Program-made: the position numbers and the translations under genes
Shown: positions 23,174 through 33,661 of the stretch, one piece after another
Layout of the letters: each line of letters opens with the position of its first letter
Numbering within the stretch: position 1 is the first letter of the stretch
Origin: Hymenoscyphus infarciens
Taxonomy: Eukaryota > Ascomycota > Leotiomycetes > Helotiales > Helotiaceae
Direction: 5' to 3'
Length of the DNA stretch: 64,000 nucleotides
Assembly: GCA_001414345.1 (NCBI GenBank)
Contig: LLCB01000313.1
Coordinates: forward strand, 1 to 64,000
Notes under the pieces: model-generated
Told to the model about the DNA's origin: nothing
The model's input: only the letters and a program-made list of their open reading frames with translations
Database searches by the model: none

Positions 23174-24683
23174 ACGAGATATCTGGCGCTGTGGATGGTT
23201 TTTCTGCACAAGGCTTGAGGAATTGTCGCAGTGGTAGATAGATCGTGGTCGCTTGTGGTATGGATAGTCTTTGGAAATTGAGTGTTGCTTGGGATCTCAT
23301 TGTTGCTTGGGTGTTGTTGCTTTGGGACAATTCATTTCATCCTGCAATGAAGGGTTCGGTCCATCTTCACATTCTTGAACTCGTTGTTTTGTTGGATTGG
23401 AATTCATGAATCGGTTTGAGCGTAGGATAGATAGGATAGTTTGGAAACTTTAGCAACTTTGGATTTTCGGGGCGAGGGAATTGATATTACAGCACAAATA
23501 TGCAGACCCATGCTCCTCTTGATCGTGTGATGAATTGCGTGATCCTGTTTGGTGCGCTACGAGAAGTGGGAGGAGATATTATGATATGTCGGGGGCGGTT
23601 GCTTTTCCTAATGGCTGTCAAAAATGCGTCGTGGCGAAGAGGTTGCAAGAGAGGGCTGGGTCGGGTTGTTCCACCTCCGCACGTCAAGTTGAATGCATGG
23701 CTACGGTGGCCACCATTTCTCAATTTTGCTTGCCCCAGCCCTCATTTTTTTTGCTCGATCTCCTGGGTCACCAGGGGATGCAGGAATTCGTAACGACTAG
23801 GATAATTGGATATAAATTAACTTCATCCTCCTAGAGGGCTTTGGGACAATTGTAGAAGGGAAACAGTCACAAATTCCAGCAACCTGTAAGTACTCGTACA
23901 CTAAGCCGAACGCTGCGTTGCTCGATCGTGCAGCCGTAGTTCTGTACCTTATACACCAGTTGTTGAGGTGGAGTTCTTGCCTCAATGAGAGGCACTCGGA
24001 TTGGAGAAGTGTAGTAGAATTAGCTAAGGTATAGCGTTACGGAGGTAGAGCTCAAGGCGCAGAATCGACTGGGTCATAAAGACTCGTACTCGATTTCGGT
24101 GAGCGGGGTTGGGCGTAGTTGGGCATGTTCACATCTACTCGTATGCTTGGAGCTGGAAGGGCCGAGGAACTGGTGAGAATGCCGCTATACAGAGGAGGTC
24201 GCCATTTTCCTAAGGGCATAACCGTATCCTATTGTTGAGTCTGAATGTTGCCAGAATATGCCACAATAGAGGACTTATATTGTCAAGTATCAAGTATTAT
24301 CGTCCAGGTTCGGTAACTATTGTTGCGAGTTTTAATGATTGTTCGCTACCAGCGCTGCTTTATCAAAGCGCTCCGCACGTGACAATCGACCCTTAGCGCC
24401 CTGCAGCCGCGCCCAAATTCCCAGCCTGACGGCATTCTTTGATTTCTCCACCAGGCGACTAAACATCCCACCGGTTTCTCCAAACACCGCATTGCGAAAA
24501 CACGCTTCTTCCACGAATTACCTCTCTTCCCGATACTACAACAACTTCTCAGTCGTCTTTTGCGACCCCGAATCAGAGGTGTCGATCGCACACCTTTGGG
24601 CTGGGCCCCCGCCCTTCAAACGCAAGCCCGCCATACTGTAGCCCGACTTCACTTTCATACGAGATATAAACCTTCGATACAAC
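23174..24683. other. Intergenic region, no gene seen
   Basis: About 1.5 kb. The first part is 3' flank of the dioxygenase gene. Short overlapping frames at 23.5-23.8 and 24.3-24.6 kb on both strands show no family character. The last 300 bases should contain the promoter and leader of the RING-finger gene. Confidence 0.5.
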
Positions 24684-26815
24684 ATGAGCTCGTCAATTAT
24701 ACAAAAGCCCCCAGTTGTGGCAGAAACAAAGGGCTCCTTGATCAAGGCATCTTCTTCAGAGTTAAAGCCCTCTGCCTCCACCAAATCGCCAGAGCCGGAT
24801 CTTGCTACTGTTTTCCGATCTGACCTTACAAATATCAAAAGCTTGGTTACTTGTTCGATATGTGATCAATTGCTCTATGAGCCCTGGACTTTAGCCTGTG
24901 GACATACCTATTGTTATACTGTTAGTCGCATCATCTATCTGATTTTGTGAAATATGCTAACCCAAGTCCTCAGTGCTTGTGCAATTGGTTCGTGCCAAAT
25001 AAGCGCAAGAAGACCTGTCCAGAATGCCGGACCAGAGTCAAACAGATTCCTGCCCCATCTTTCCTGGTGAGTAGCCAACTATTTTTACTTTCTCTCCACA
25101 GCAGCTAATGAGATGTCCAGGTTAAACAACTAGTCGAGATATTCATAAAGCGCAAGGAACTTATGCCATCAGATGAGACAGTTGAACAGCACACAAAACG
25201 GCGAGCCGACGAAGTTGCAGAGGTGGAGAAGGACAAGAGCAAACCTGCCGGTCTTTTCAAAAGCACATTCGCAAACCCGCTGGGCGAACTATACAGAGAC
25301 GATGCGGATGGCGGAGTTATAAGATGCCGTAATTGTAATAATGAGCACGAGGGAGGCCCCGCTTGTCAATATTGTGGCACTGAACTGGACGATGAAGGAT
25401 ATGACTTCAGCGACGACGATGTTGATCTTTACGATGAGGCAGACCTGGATGAACTGGATTCTCTTGATCTGGAGCATGAAGTTGACGCTGATCTCGCTGC
25501 GGTTCATGGTCATGGTGGAGGATTCGCATGGGCACATTTCCATCATCATCTCATGGATTTGCATGCCCAAGACGACGAGGACGAAACTGGATCCTCACGA
25601 ACGTCGAATTCGGATAACGATGACGGTAGCTCATTAGATGGCTTTGTTACCAACGATGATGGCGAGGAAGAGGAAGAGGAGGACGAAGAACCGGTGCGTG
25701 CAGCTGGTAGGCGATCAAATAACAGACCAAGCCAACAGTCGCGAGTAATCGAGATATCTGATGATGAGGATTCCGATGAGGGAGGCGCAGTGTCAAACCG
25801 CATACCCAGACACAGACCAATAGTTCTTGGAAGCTCCAGTCCTGCGACTCCCTCGGTTATTTCTGTTACCGACAACGATACAACCGATTCGGATGGCGGA
25901 GAAACAAATAGTGAGATGCTTAGACGATCTGGCTGGAGCCCATTAGACCAGGGTAATGACAGCGATGCCGAAGAACAAACGGAACAGTTCCAATTCCGCC
26001 CTGGGTATGAATTTGGAGAAGAAGACCAGGATTCAGAAGACAACAGTGATACTGAGACGATGGTGGGCAACGGAGCTTCTGATGATGAGGAAGATAATCG
26101 ATCCCGCAGCAGCGCATCCCAAACCCCAACGTATGGTGGTGGTTATGAGCCATACATGATGCCCCACGAACACCTCATTGCCAACTACCAGTACTCAAGC
26201 GCAAGCGAGGCAGACGACGATGATTCTGTTGCAGGATTTTCAAGTGTTTGCGATCAAGATGGTGACACAGAAATGAGTGTATCCCCAAGAGCAAGCCGTA
26301 GTGTAAGTGTTACACACGACCGCGCCGTTTCAATAGGCGATTCTGAGGATGAAGAATCGAGAGCAAGCCGGAGCATGAGTCGAGCCACAAATGAAGACGA
26401 ATATAACACGCAAGAGCTCGGGGTTGCCAACGAACTTCATGAAATCGAGGACGACTCTGAAGGCTCTGTTCGACCTCCCCCACGCCGACTTCCAAGACGC
26501 CACAATCCAAATGCTACCCGAGAGTACGATCCTCGAATTAGCATGATATTTGCCGAGCATCAACAAAGCATGCGAGGTCAGGAACCAGGTGGTTTAGATG
26601 AATTGGACAATGAGATTCGTAGAATGGAGCCAGGTCCAAGATCAAGACGTATGACGGCCTATAGACAACAACCACAACGTCGATTCGATCCACTTAGAGC
26701 TTCTCGTTCTCCTTCCGCAACTCGCGTCGTTGCGTCTTCCAACAGAGCTTCCAGAGCTAGTCGTAGGGTACCCCGATACTACCAATTCGACCTCAACCGT
26801 CCAGAACGTTCGTGA
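24684..26815 (+). CDS. RING-finger protein, probable E3 ubiquitin ligase
   Basis: Three exons: 24684-24920, 24974-25066, 25121-26815; 674 residues. A C3HC4 RING is formed by Cys57, Cys60, Cys72, His74, Cys77, Cys80, Cys94 and Cys97 (CSICDQ, ACGHTYC, CPEC), split across exons 1 and 2. A second zinc-ribbon-like CxxC pair follows at Cys179/Cys182 and Cys192/Cys195 (CRNC, CQYC). The rest, about residues 200-600, is very acidic and serine-rich (Asp/Glu runs, repeated SD motifs), likely disordered. The basic, Arg/Ser-rich C-terminus ends QFDLNRPERS. RING proteins of this layout usually recruit an E2; the substrate is unknown. No membrane segment is seen. Confidence 0.8.
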
Positions 26816-27829
26816 TGTGCCGGCATTTAGGCGAGGAGGTTTTTCTTTCCTTTTTTAATGTAATACATGCATGGTGTTTTGGGTTTTCGATTGCCCCGGG
26901 GGAAATTTGATATTGCACTTCAGCGTTAAGGGAGGAAAGGGATACCTGGCCACAAGTTGCCCGTATGCTTGGGGCGTTTCTTTGAGACGTATGTATTCAT
27001 ACAGTAGGGATTCATTAGACTAGAATCCAAATGAAGATGATGTTCAGCGTCAATGAACAATATCGAATTTGCTGATGGTGACACCGTTCGTGACATACGT
27101 ATAACTCTAGCCCCGTTGATGCCAACAATCCTTAGTTTGAGGCAAGACCTCTCTAGTATGCTTTATTACCAATTGTGATATTGACCAAACATATTACTAC
27201 TTTTTAGTATTCAGTAGTGTATTTAGTAAATTCAACTATTAAGATTAATCAAGTTAATGAACTAAAGTCTAGAGTGTCTTGAGAGTACAAAGTTTAAATA
27301 CTTATCCGAGAAAAAGTTATTTGATTTCGAAGAATCAAGGTAGCTGAACAGAGTCTTACAGCGCATTTAGTGTCTCCCTAGACAGAATTTGATCCATGTT
27401 TCAATTGGTGAATAAAGCATACCATCGCTCTTAGATTTAAGAGTTTAACCTTAGCCATGCCGTAGTATCGACAACTTCAGCAAGAGAAGTAGGCATAACT
27501 CTGCGAACACCTGTTTTCACTTCGATTATTCAAATCCGTCTAGGATAATTGGGATTGTTGTTCGCGAGGATCTATGAGAGTTAGGAACTTGGTTCATTGA
27601 TTCTCGTCGAAAAATATGCGTAATTCTTCGAGATGGAACTCGAGGAATGAGAAATGGGGTGTTTCGTAAAGTACTGCTCGCTTCTCTTGAAATCCCCATG
27701 TCCAAGACAGAAATAACTAATTTCACAATTCATAAACAATTGCCAATTTAAAAGGAGTTATTCCAAAAATTTCCATTTATACAATCGAAGAATATACACA
27801 CCCTCTCCATCCTCTCCTTCTCTCGCCAT
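26816..27829. other. Intergenic region, partly AT-rich
   Basis: About 1 kb between convergent genes. Positions 27,150-27,350 are AT-rich and somewhat poor in CA/TG, which might be weak RIP leakage or an old repeat. No gene is supported. Confidence 0.45.
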
Positions 27830-28331
27830 CTATTGAGCAGTCAAGGTAAAGGCGACATCACCCGATGGAGTAGCACCTCCAACACAAGTACTTGAGAAAG
27901 AACCCGTAGGACAAGTCGCTCTGGCGGCTCTAATACAGCCCTCCCATCGTCCTTTGGAAACATTAATGGTAGACCCGGAATCTGTGGCTTTGAGTGTGAA
28001 TTTCGCTGTTCCCGAGGCTCCGATTGTGGATGCTGGGTTTCCACCGCACTTTGTGATTGCGCCTGCGATTCCGCCGCAGATTGCGAGGGTTGCGACGTTT
28101 AGGTCGTGAGTAACTATGTTGCTGGGGGGTTGTTAGTTTAAATGAGGATAGGTAGGGGAAGGGGACATACTCGGTTTTATCGGTACATGTTGTTCCTGAG
28201 ACGGCGGCGGGGTTTACGCTTGTGCTTGCGCGGATTTTGAGGATCTCGACGGTGGCTGGGTTTACGGAGACAGCGGAGACGGTTGCTGAGATGGCGAGGA
28301 GGAGAGCGAGGACGGATGTTGGATTGTACAT
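27830..28331 (-). CDS. Small secreted cysteine-containing protein
   Basis: Two exons, 28331-28171 and 28121-27830 (intron 49 nt), encode 150 residues. The N-terminus MYNPTSVLALLLAISATVSA is a clear signal peptide. The mature part has six cysteines (GTTC, AIC, TKC, EGC, ATC, SSTC), enough for three disulphides, and is Gly/Ala/Thr-rich with no membrane segment. The acceptor at CCAG/CAACATAG keeps the reading TDNIVTHDLNVATLAICGG; the next AG downstream would shift into an arginine-rich frame. No family is recognised. Size, secretion and cysteines fit an effector-like or cell-surface protein, which is inference only. Confidence 0.72.
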
Positions 28332-28554
28332 GGTGACTTTTGTTGGTTTTTTGGGGGGTATTGAAGTCGTTTTTTTATGAATAAAAGGTTTAAAAGTAAG
28401 GGTGTATATAATAAGAATTGAAGTTATGAAGAAAACGAATGAAGTGATCACAGATCTACCAATGAATGAAAATAATAAAGGATGGGAGAATAAAAAAGTG
28501 AGATCAGATGGAGAAGCGACGAGCTATGTACCTTGGTCGTAAGCGTCTCGTACG
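28332..28554. promoter_or_regulatory. Upstream region of the small secreted protein gene
   Basis: Leader and promoter side of the minus-strand gene that starts at 28331. It is T/A-rich, with a TATATAATA string at about 28,404-28,413 (plus strand). Placement is by position only. Confidence 0.3.
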
Positions 28555-28975
28555 GCAGCTTTCATCTCATCAAGACTGTTTCGAGGCACATTAGCATCGG
28601 ACGATCATACACCCAACCGGGTGTCTAGGATCTCCCACCTCGTCTCCGAGGGCAGAGTGGAAAATCTTACGGATGAGGAAGCTGAAATAGGGTTAATGGA
28701 GACCGGTTTCATGTTTGTAGCCGAGGATCCGAAACTAAACGAGGGGTCGCTAAAACCAAAACGTGAGAAAATATGGGGATTAAAGTGGGACAGGGATGTG
28801 TGCTTGGTTGGAAAATTGAAGGGGTGACGACGATGGATGGGTGGTTAGAGTTGCAGCATGGCGCTTCGATCTTGTTGAGAGATCCATTCCTTTTTGAGAC
28901 GGAAGATTGGAGAAGACTTCTTTCCATGGAGTATGAGAGACGAAATCCAGGAATTCATACGGAGATGTTTTGATT
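28555..28975 (+). pseudogene. Possible decayed plus-strand gene in two overlapping frames
   Basis: One frame without an ATG start runs from about 28,540 to 28,827 and reads like protein (NLTDEEAEIGLMETGFMFVA). A second frame from 28,773 to 28,975 continues it (TTMDGWLELQHGASILLRD, then FETEDWRRLLSMEYERR) and ends at TGA. The two overlap for about 55 bases, which suggests one gene with a frameshift or a missed intron. The family is not recognised. Chance open frames cannot be excluded. Confidence 0.25.
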
Positions 28976-29230
28976 CGAGTTCATATTGAAAAAAGGACTC
29001 AAAGTTCATCTCGAATGGTCTGGAGAGAAAGTCGACACTCCGCGCTTATTCTCAAATTTGCGCTGTAACAATTCCTTGGATCGCAGTAGTCTCGGAAACC
29101 AGCTCACGGTCAAGTGCTGAAATGGAGAGCCGGCCTTGCCAATAGGTTTAACAAGAAATATAAGTTCAATATCTGGGTATCGTTATAGTCGATCTTCCAT
29201 CAGTATGGACAGTCCTTGATAGTCACTTGG

Positions 29231-30722
29231 TCAATTTTTGGTCTGTTCCTCCCCTATTACTGTCTTCAAAAACTCCGGAACCGACTCACTCCCCTCCATC
29301 TTTCCCGAAAACCCATGACTATCTTCCCGGATACCATAACAAAATCCATTCTTCCAATACCTCTTAATCGGCACAGATGCCTCAATTCTCATCTTTTCCA
29401 TCCTTTTTCTCAGCTCTTTACTCACACACAACACAGAGTCCAGCGGTTTCAAGCCGGGTTCTTTCAGTACCGCCAACGCGGCAAGTCCAAGATATGAATG
29501 AGATATATCCGGTGGATTTCCAGGATATTTTCCAAAGCCACCAATTTGATGTTGGGTTTGTTCGAAGAGGAATCGGCGGATGGCGGTGGTGTCTAGTAGT
29601 TTTAGATGTTCTTCTCCTAACATCTAGATTTTCGTGTTAGTAAACTTGGGAGTGGAGAAGGAGAGGGGCTTACATTTAGTGAGGCTATTACCCAGAAAGC
29701 ATAGCACGTGTCGACGTTTTTGTTACAACGGCCGTTGAAACCTACAAAGTCCTCTTTTTCAGTTGAAGGGCCAGATTCGGGAGGAGAATTCTCTTCTTCG
29801 TCATCTGACATTTCTTCTTCCCTGAACCCTACTTGCCGTGAGACAAGCCATCGAATTGTTGCTGGCAAATCCGTGAGCCCAGGTGTCAAATCTGAGCTGC
29901 TTGTTGAGGATGTGGGCTTTGGATTTGGCAGACGTTTCAAGTGTGCCAAAGAAGCAATAGCACAATAAGCATATCCAGCTTCAACAGAGTTAGACAGGGC
30001 TTCAAAGGATATCAAGCAACTCACCATGCGCTTCATGGGACGAACTCTCAGAGATACCTCCATCATAAGTCTACAGAAATCAATTTATATTCAACTAACA
30101 TAGAGAACTCTCGACCTACCTGTCCAGCCCTCAAATGCCCCACCAACGATTCCACATTTATATCCTCAATCCCTGCTATTGGCCCCTCCAGATCCCCTCT
30201 CAACATCCATCTCACATTTGTGAGAACATAACAATGCCTCATATCATGACCACCCTCGATATTGCCCTCTTTTGTAACCAATTCTCCAAAACTCCCATCC
30301 TCTCTCTGCAGCCTGTTTAACCACCTCAGGCACTTGGCCCTCTCCACGCCCTCTAAACCTCCCACAAACCCTAGAGACAATATCGCAAAGTATGTAGCCG
30401 GTAAATTCGCAGGATCCATAGGCTCCCCCGTACCTTCCTCTCCATAGAAGGCATCTGGGTATCTATGATTGGGGCTCCCGCAGAAACCGCCGTGGGGATG
30501 CTGGCATTTCAATATCCACTCGCGCATGGAGGCTCGTTCGGCAAGAGTGAAGGTATCTGCGCCGGCGGAGAGGAGGTCTAGAGCGGAGAGGATGAAGAAT
30601 GCGAGGGTCATGCGAGAGGAGTCGGTTGACGTGTATGGATTTGGGAGAAGGCTGAGCAGACATCGTTTCCAGTATTTGATGTGTCGAGGGATGTCGAGAT
30701 GTGATTCTTCTGTTTCTGACAT
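29231..30722 (-). CDS. CDC43: Geranylgeranyltransferase type I beta subunit
   Basis: Four exons: 30722-30120, 30070-30025, 29978-29674, 29623-29231; 448 residues. Prenyltransferase alpha-alpha repeats are visible: CQHPHGGFCGSP, REDGSFGE, TYDGGISESSSHEAHAGYAYC (across the 46-nt exon 2 and exon 3), FNGRCNKNVDTCYAFW and HQIGGFGKYPG. Zinc ligands are the Asp and Cys of VDTCY and the His of ISHSYLGLAAL. With the alpha subunit it transfers geranylgeranyl to CaaL proteins such as Rho GTPases (established). An acidic Ser/Glu-rich insert (EEEMSDDEEENSPPESG) lies between two repeats, as in other fungal orthologues. It is head-to-head with ILM1. Confidence 0.93.
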
Positions 30723-31103
30723 GTTGTGTTAGTAACTAGTTTGTAGTCTGTAGAAAGGTTGGGGGGTTTGTGGTGGGCTATCGCGAACTCAACTTCCTCC
30801 TGCCTCCAAGACAGCTCTCACCAATTAAAAACCGATTTCTCCCCTGACAGCGGGACGGAAGAACAATAACGCCTAATCCATTTAAGCTTTGAAACAGACG
30901 AACCCTTCTGACGCGTTTGCACCCCTGCCACCAACCTGGAAGTCATCTCGTTGTCTTTGAGGTGCATGACTTTTATTTTCATCCAAACGCTTCATCAACA
31001 CCCTCCATGCGACAAACCCCACCCTCCTTTCCAATCTCACTCCACCACTTCTGAGTCCCTTCTAGAGAATAACTTCAGTCGCGACCTTCAAGCTACCGCC
31101 AAC
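30723..31103. promoter_or_regulatory. Divergent promoter region CDC43 / ILM1
   Basis: 381 bp between two ATGs on opposite strands. It must contain both leaders and probably shared promoter elements. I saw no individual motif strong enough to call. Confidence 0.6.
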
Positions 31104-31733
31104 ATGGGCCTTATTTCCGCAAAGACAATCATTACCTCCCTCTCCCTCTTCCACATCACACTCGCCTACTTCTTCTTCGTAAATCCAAATGTCATCGCAG
31201 ACCAAAGTATAGTTTTTATCATAGGAGAGGCCATGGGGATGGTAAAAACTCTTACTTATATCCAACCAAAATAAAGCTAACAAAAAATCAATAGCCCCAT
31301 GCGCGATCCTTCGAAGTTTCCTCTCCCCCATTAGCCTTCCTCGCAGCAATATTCTTCTATATAGGCCTAAGTGATCTAGTAGCCTGCTCAATGCAAGAAG
31401 AAATCTACGTCTTCTACTGGGGCTCACAAGGTCCACCCTCTCTTCCCCTCTATCCGCATCTTCCACTGACTAACTTGAATAGCACCAACACGACTCCTAG
31501 TTCTTCTCGGTCTTACGATATACTCCTATACTTTCTCCTCGACCTCGCCGCTTTATGCGAATAGCACATATACACCAGGCTGGGGCGAAGGACTGAAGAA
31601 CCGCGTTTTCTTCACTTGGGCGTTTCTGGAGGTAGTGACTTGGTTTTGGGTTTGGGTTACGCTGAGGGAGGAGAGGAGCGAGTGGGCGAGGAGAATTGCT
31701 ATGGCTAGGGCTGAGGAAGAGGATCGTTTGTAG
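31104..31733 (+). CDS. ILM1: Ilm1 family protein (mitochondrial DNA maintenance)
   Basis: Three exons: 31104-31241, 31295-31430, 31483-31733; 174 residues. It opens MGLISAKTIITSLSLFHITL and has four hydrophobic segments, including LSLFHITLAYFFFVNP, LAFLAAIFFYIGL and RLLVLLGLTIYSYTF. It also carries the family blocks SIVFIIGEAMGM, EEIYVFYWGSQAPTRL and FFTWAFLEVVTWFWVWV. Yeast Ilm1 loss raises loss of mitochondrial DNA and the protein sits in the ER (established); the biochemical role is unclear. The charged C-tail (LREERSEWARR) would be soluble. All splice phases agree. Confidence 0.88.
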
Positions 31734-32541
31734 GTGTTTACAGGGAGCGAGGTGGAAATATTGCAATTCTAAATAATAATGGTCAACTTTTCGGAATTTA
31801 GAGTAAAATTCGTGGGTGTCTTTTTTTTTTTTTGGCTGCTGGCTAAGCTGGCTGTCGCAGGGTAGGCATCTGGGACGATGTTGAGGAATTGAGGTACGGA
31901 GTGGCCTTGTGGTCAGGGTGGTGAGGAAGGAGATTTTCCTCACGCTGTTTTATTTTCCGCACTCTCTTTTACTTCAACCTCCTGCTCGGTAGCAGCATTA
32001 ATAACAACACCCAAGAAAATATATTATTCTAAAAGTTTAGTATAATAAAACGAAATAGGTTAATTGATAAGAAGAGTTTACTTGATAGATTTACATTAAT
32101 TCTAGTTATTATAGACTACTCTATTAGATTAACGTTATTACTCTAGTAGCAACACTGCTTAGGCTTAGCGACGTTTAATAGAAGTATCGAAGAGCCTTTA
32201 GCTTAAAGCTATTGTTCTTTTCTATTTCGAAATATTCTACCTTTTCTAGATCTCAATATTCTTCTATCTAGTTCACGTTGCAAAGCGAGAGTACTTTCGG
32301 AGAAAGGGTGGCTCCTTTTCGCAACAGCATGAAGTTGTACCTCCTGTTGGCTCACTGATATTCACTCAATGCAGTAGTTTTGAGATTCACTGCTTCAATA
32401 TTTCCATTATCCAATGCCTCTACTTTGCCTCTCAAGTGTCCAAGTATTCATCTCTTGTCTGAGTTCAGCACATCCACGAACCAAGAAATTGACGCCACCA
32501 ATACCAGCCGTCCTCCCATCTTCTTCCCCCATTATTTATCC
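31734..32541. other. Intergenic region containing a mini RIP island
   Basis: 3' flanks of two convergent genes. A poly-T run lies near 31,820. Positions of about 32,020-32,280 have the RIP signature (see the separate entry). No gene is supported. Confidence 0.55.
32020..32280. repeat. Small isolated RIP-like AT-rich island
   Basis: About 260 bp, rich in TTAGTATAATA-type strings and poor in CA and TG, sharply unlike the gene sequence on both sides. It resembles the large block at the left end of the window and is probably a short transposon or solo-LTR relic. No terminal repeats were recognised. Confidence 0.5.
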
Positions 32542-33661
32542 TCAGCAATCATCGCTACCGACAAAGACATTGAAATTCAACCCCGGATTAGCGACTTGCT
32601 GACCACCAGCGACATCGCCTTTATTTTTGCCAAACTCTGGACCAGGTTGCCAACATCTAGCGAGGATGGGGTTAACATAGTCGGACAGTTCGTTGCATGT
32701 TGGTGTAATTGGGAAAGGGTTCTATTATAATCAGCAAGTGACAGTTTTATCGTGCAGGTTTGGGTCGTGCTTACATCGTTGCAGAGATAGATAGCCGAAC
32801 TATAACCACAGGATATTCTGGAACAAGTCGTAGGACCGACACTGTATAGTATTAGAAGTCAAACGGATGGTGCGAAACCCCCTCTATCTGCCAGACGAAA
32901 TATGAATCGGTGAATAAGAAAACAGGGGGGGCACTTACGCGCAACCACCTTGGTACCCTATTAGAGGTTAGAAGAGTCCCTTCTGGCATTTCGAGTTTGA
33001 AGACTTACGAAGATACGAAACACCCTGCCTATGCCTCGCAACATTCCCAAAACCAAAACGCTTAAGACAGAGAGGTGTCTCTACCTATGAAGAGCAAGTT
33101 TCGTTAACCCCACCTCACAAAATATTTAGCAGAAAATACAAACCAAAGCACGAGTAGCCAACGAGTCACGAAAAGTAGTGCTTCTCTCGGTAATGGCTAG
33201 GGTCTTGATATCGAAACCTGGGTGGAGATCTTTGATCTGGGCGTGGGCTTCCTACTTTAACTTAGCATGTTTGATTCGGTCTCGGTAGAATATAGGAGGT
33301 TACCTGGATAGTACCGTTGAATTCGAAGTCTTGGTCGTTGATTGTGTTGGTGTATATCATAGGTGAGACGGAATAGGGGAGACGATCGGCCATGTTTATA
33401 TGCTTGACTTGTTCATGATCTGAGGAAGGTTCTCTACCCCCAACCTCTGACGAATCATAGTTTTCAGTGTCTGCCGGACCTCCGCGATTAGGTGCTCTTC
33501 CCCAGATGGCATTCGGGTCGTACTCTTGTCCATAAGGATCTCTCGCGGGCACTGCATTAATCTTTAGAGGAAGGTGTTAGCGAGGATATTGAAAGAGGTG
33601 CTCGGTTACATACCAAGGTGAAGAAGCCAATGAGGCAGGCGACAACGAGCATAATGTTCAT
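32542..33661 (-). CDS. Secreted cysteine-rich protein with a 19-nt microexon
   Basis: Seven exons: 33661-33614, 33561-33304, 33251-33144, 33084-33009, 32957-32939, 32841-32775, 32721-32542; 251 residues. The N-terminus MNIMLVVACLIGFFTLINA is a signal peptide. A long Pro/Gly/Asp-rich spacer follows, then a C-terminal cysteine domain built by the small exons: YLRGYQGGCAVGPTTC, SRISCGYSSAIYLCND, TPTCNELSDY, LARCW and a final DDC. The CSRISCxYxSAIxLCND pattern recurs in small secreted proteins of many ascomycetes (recalled, not searched). Function unknown; a defence, antagonism or host-interaction role is inference. Exon 5 is only 19 nt, but phases before and after it are consistent. Confidence 0.8.

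Noticed and set aside
32380..32730. 116-codon plus-strand frame
   Set aside because: No ATG start, and it overlaps the last exon of the secreted cysteine protein on the opposite strand.
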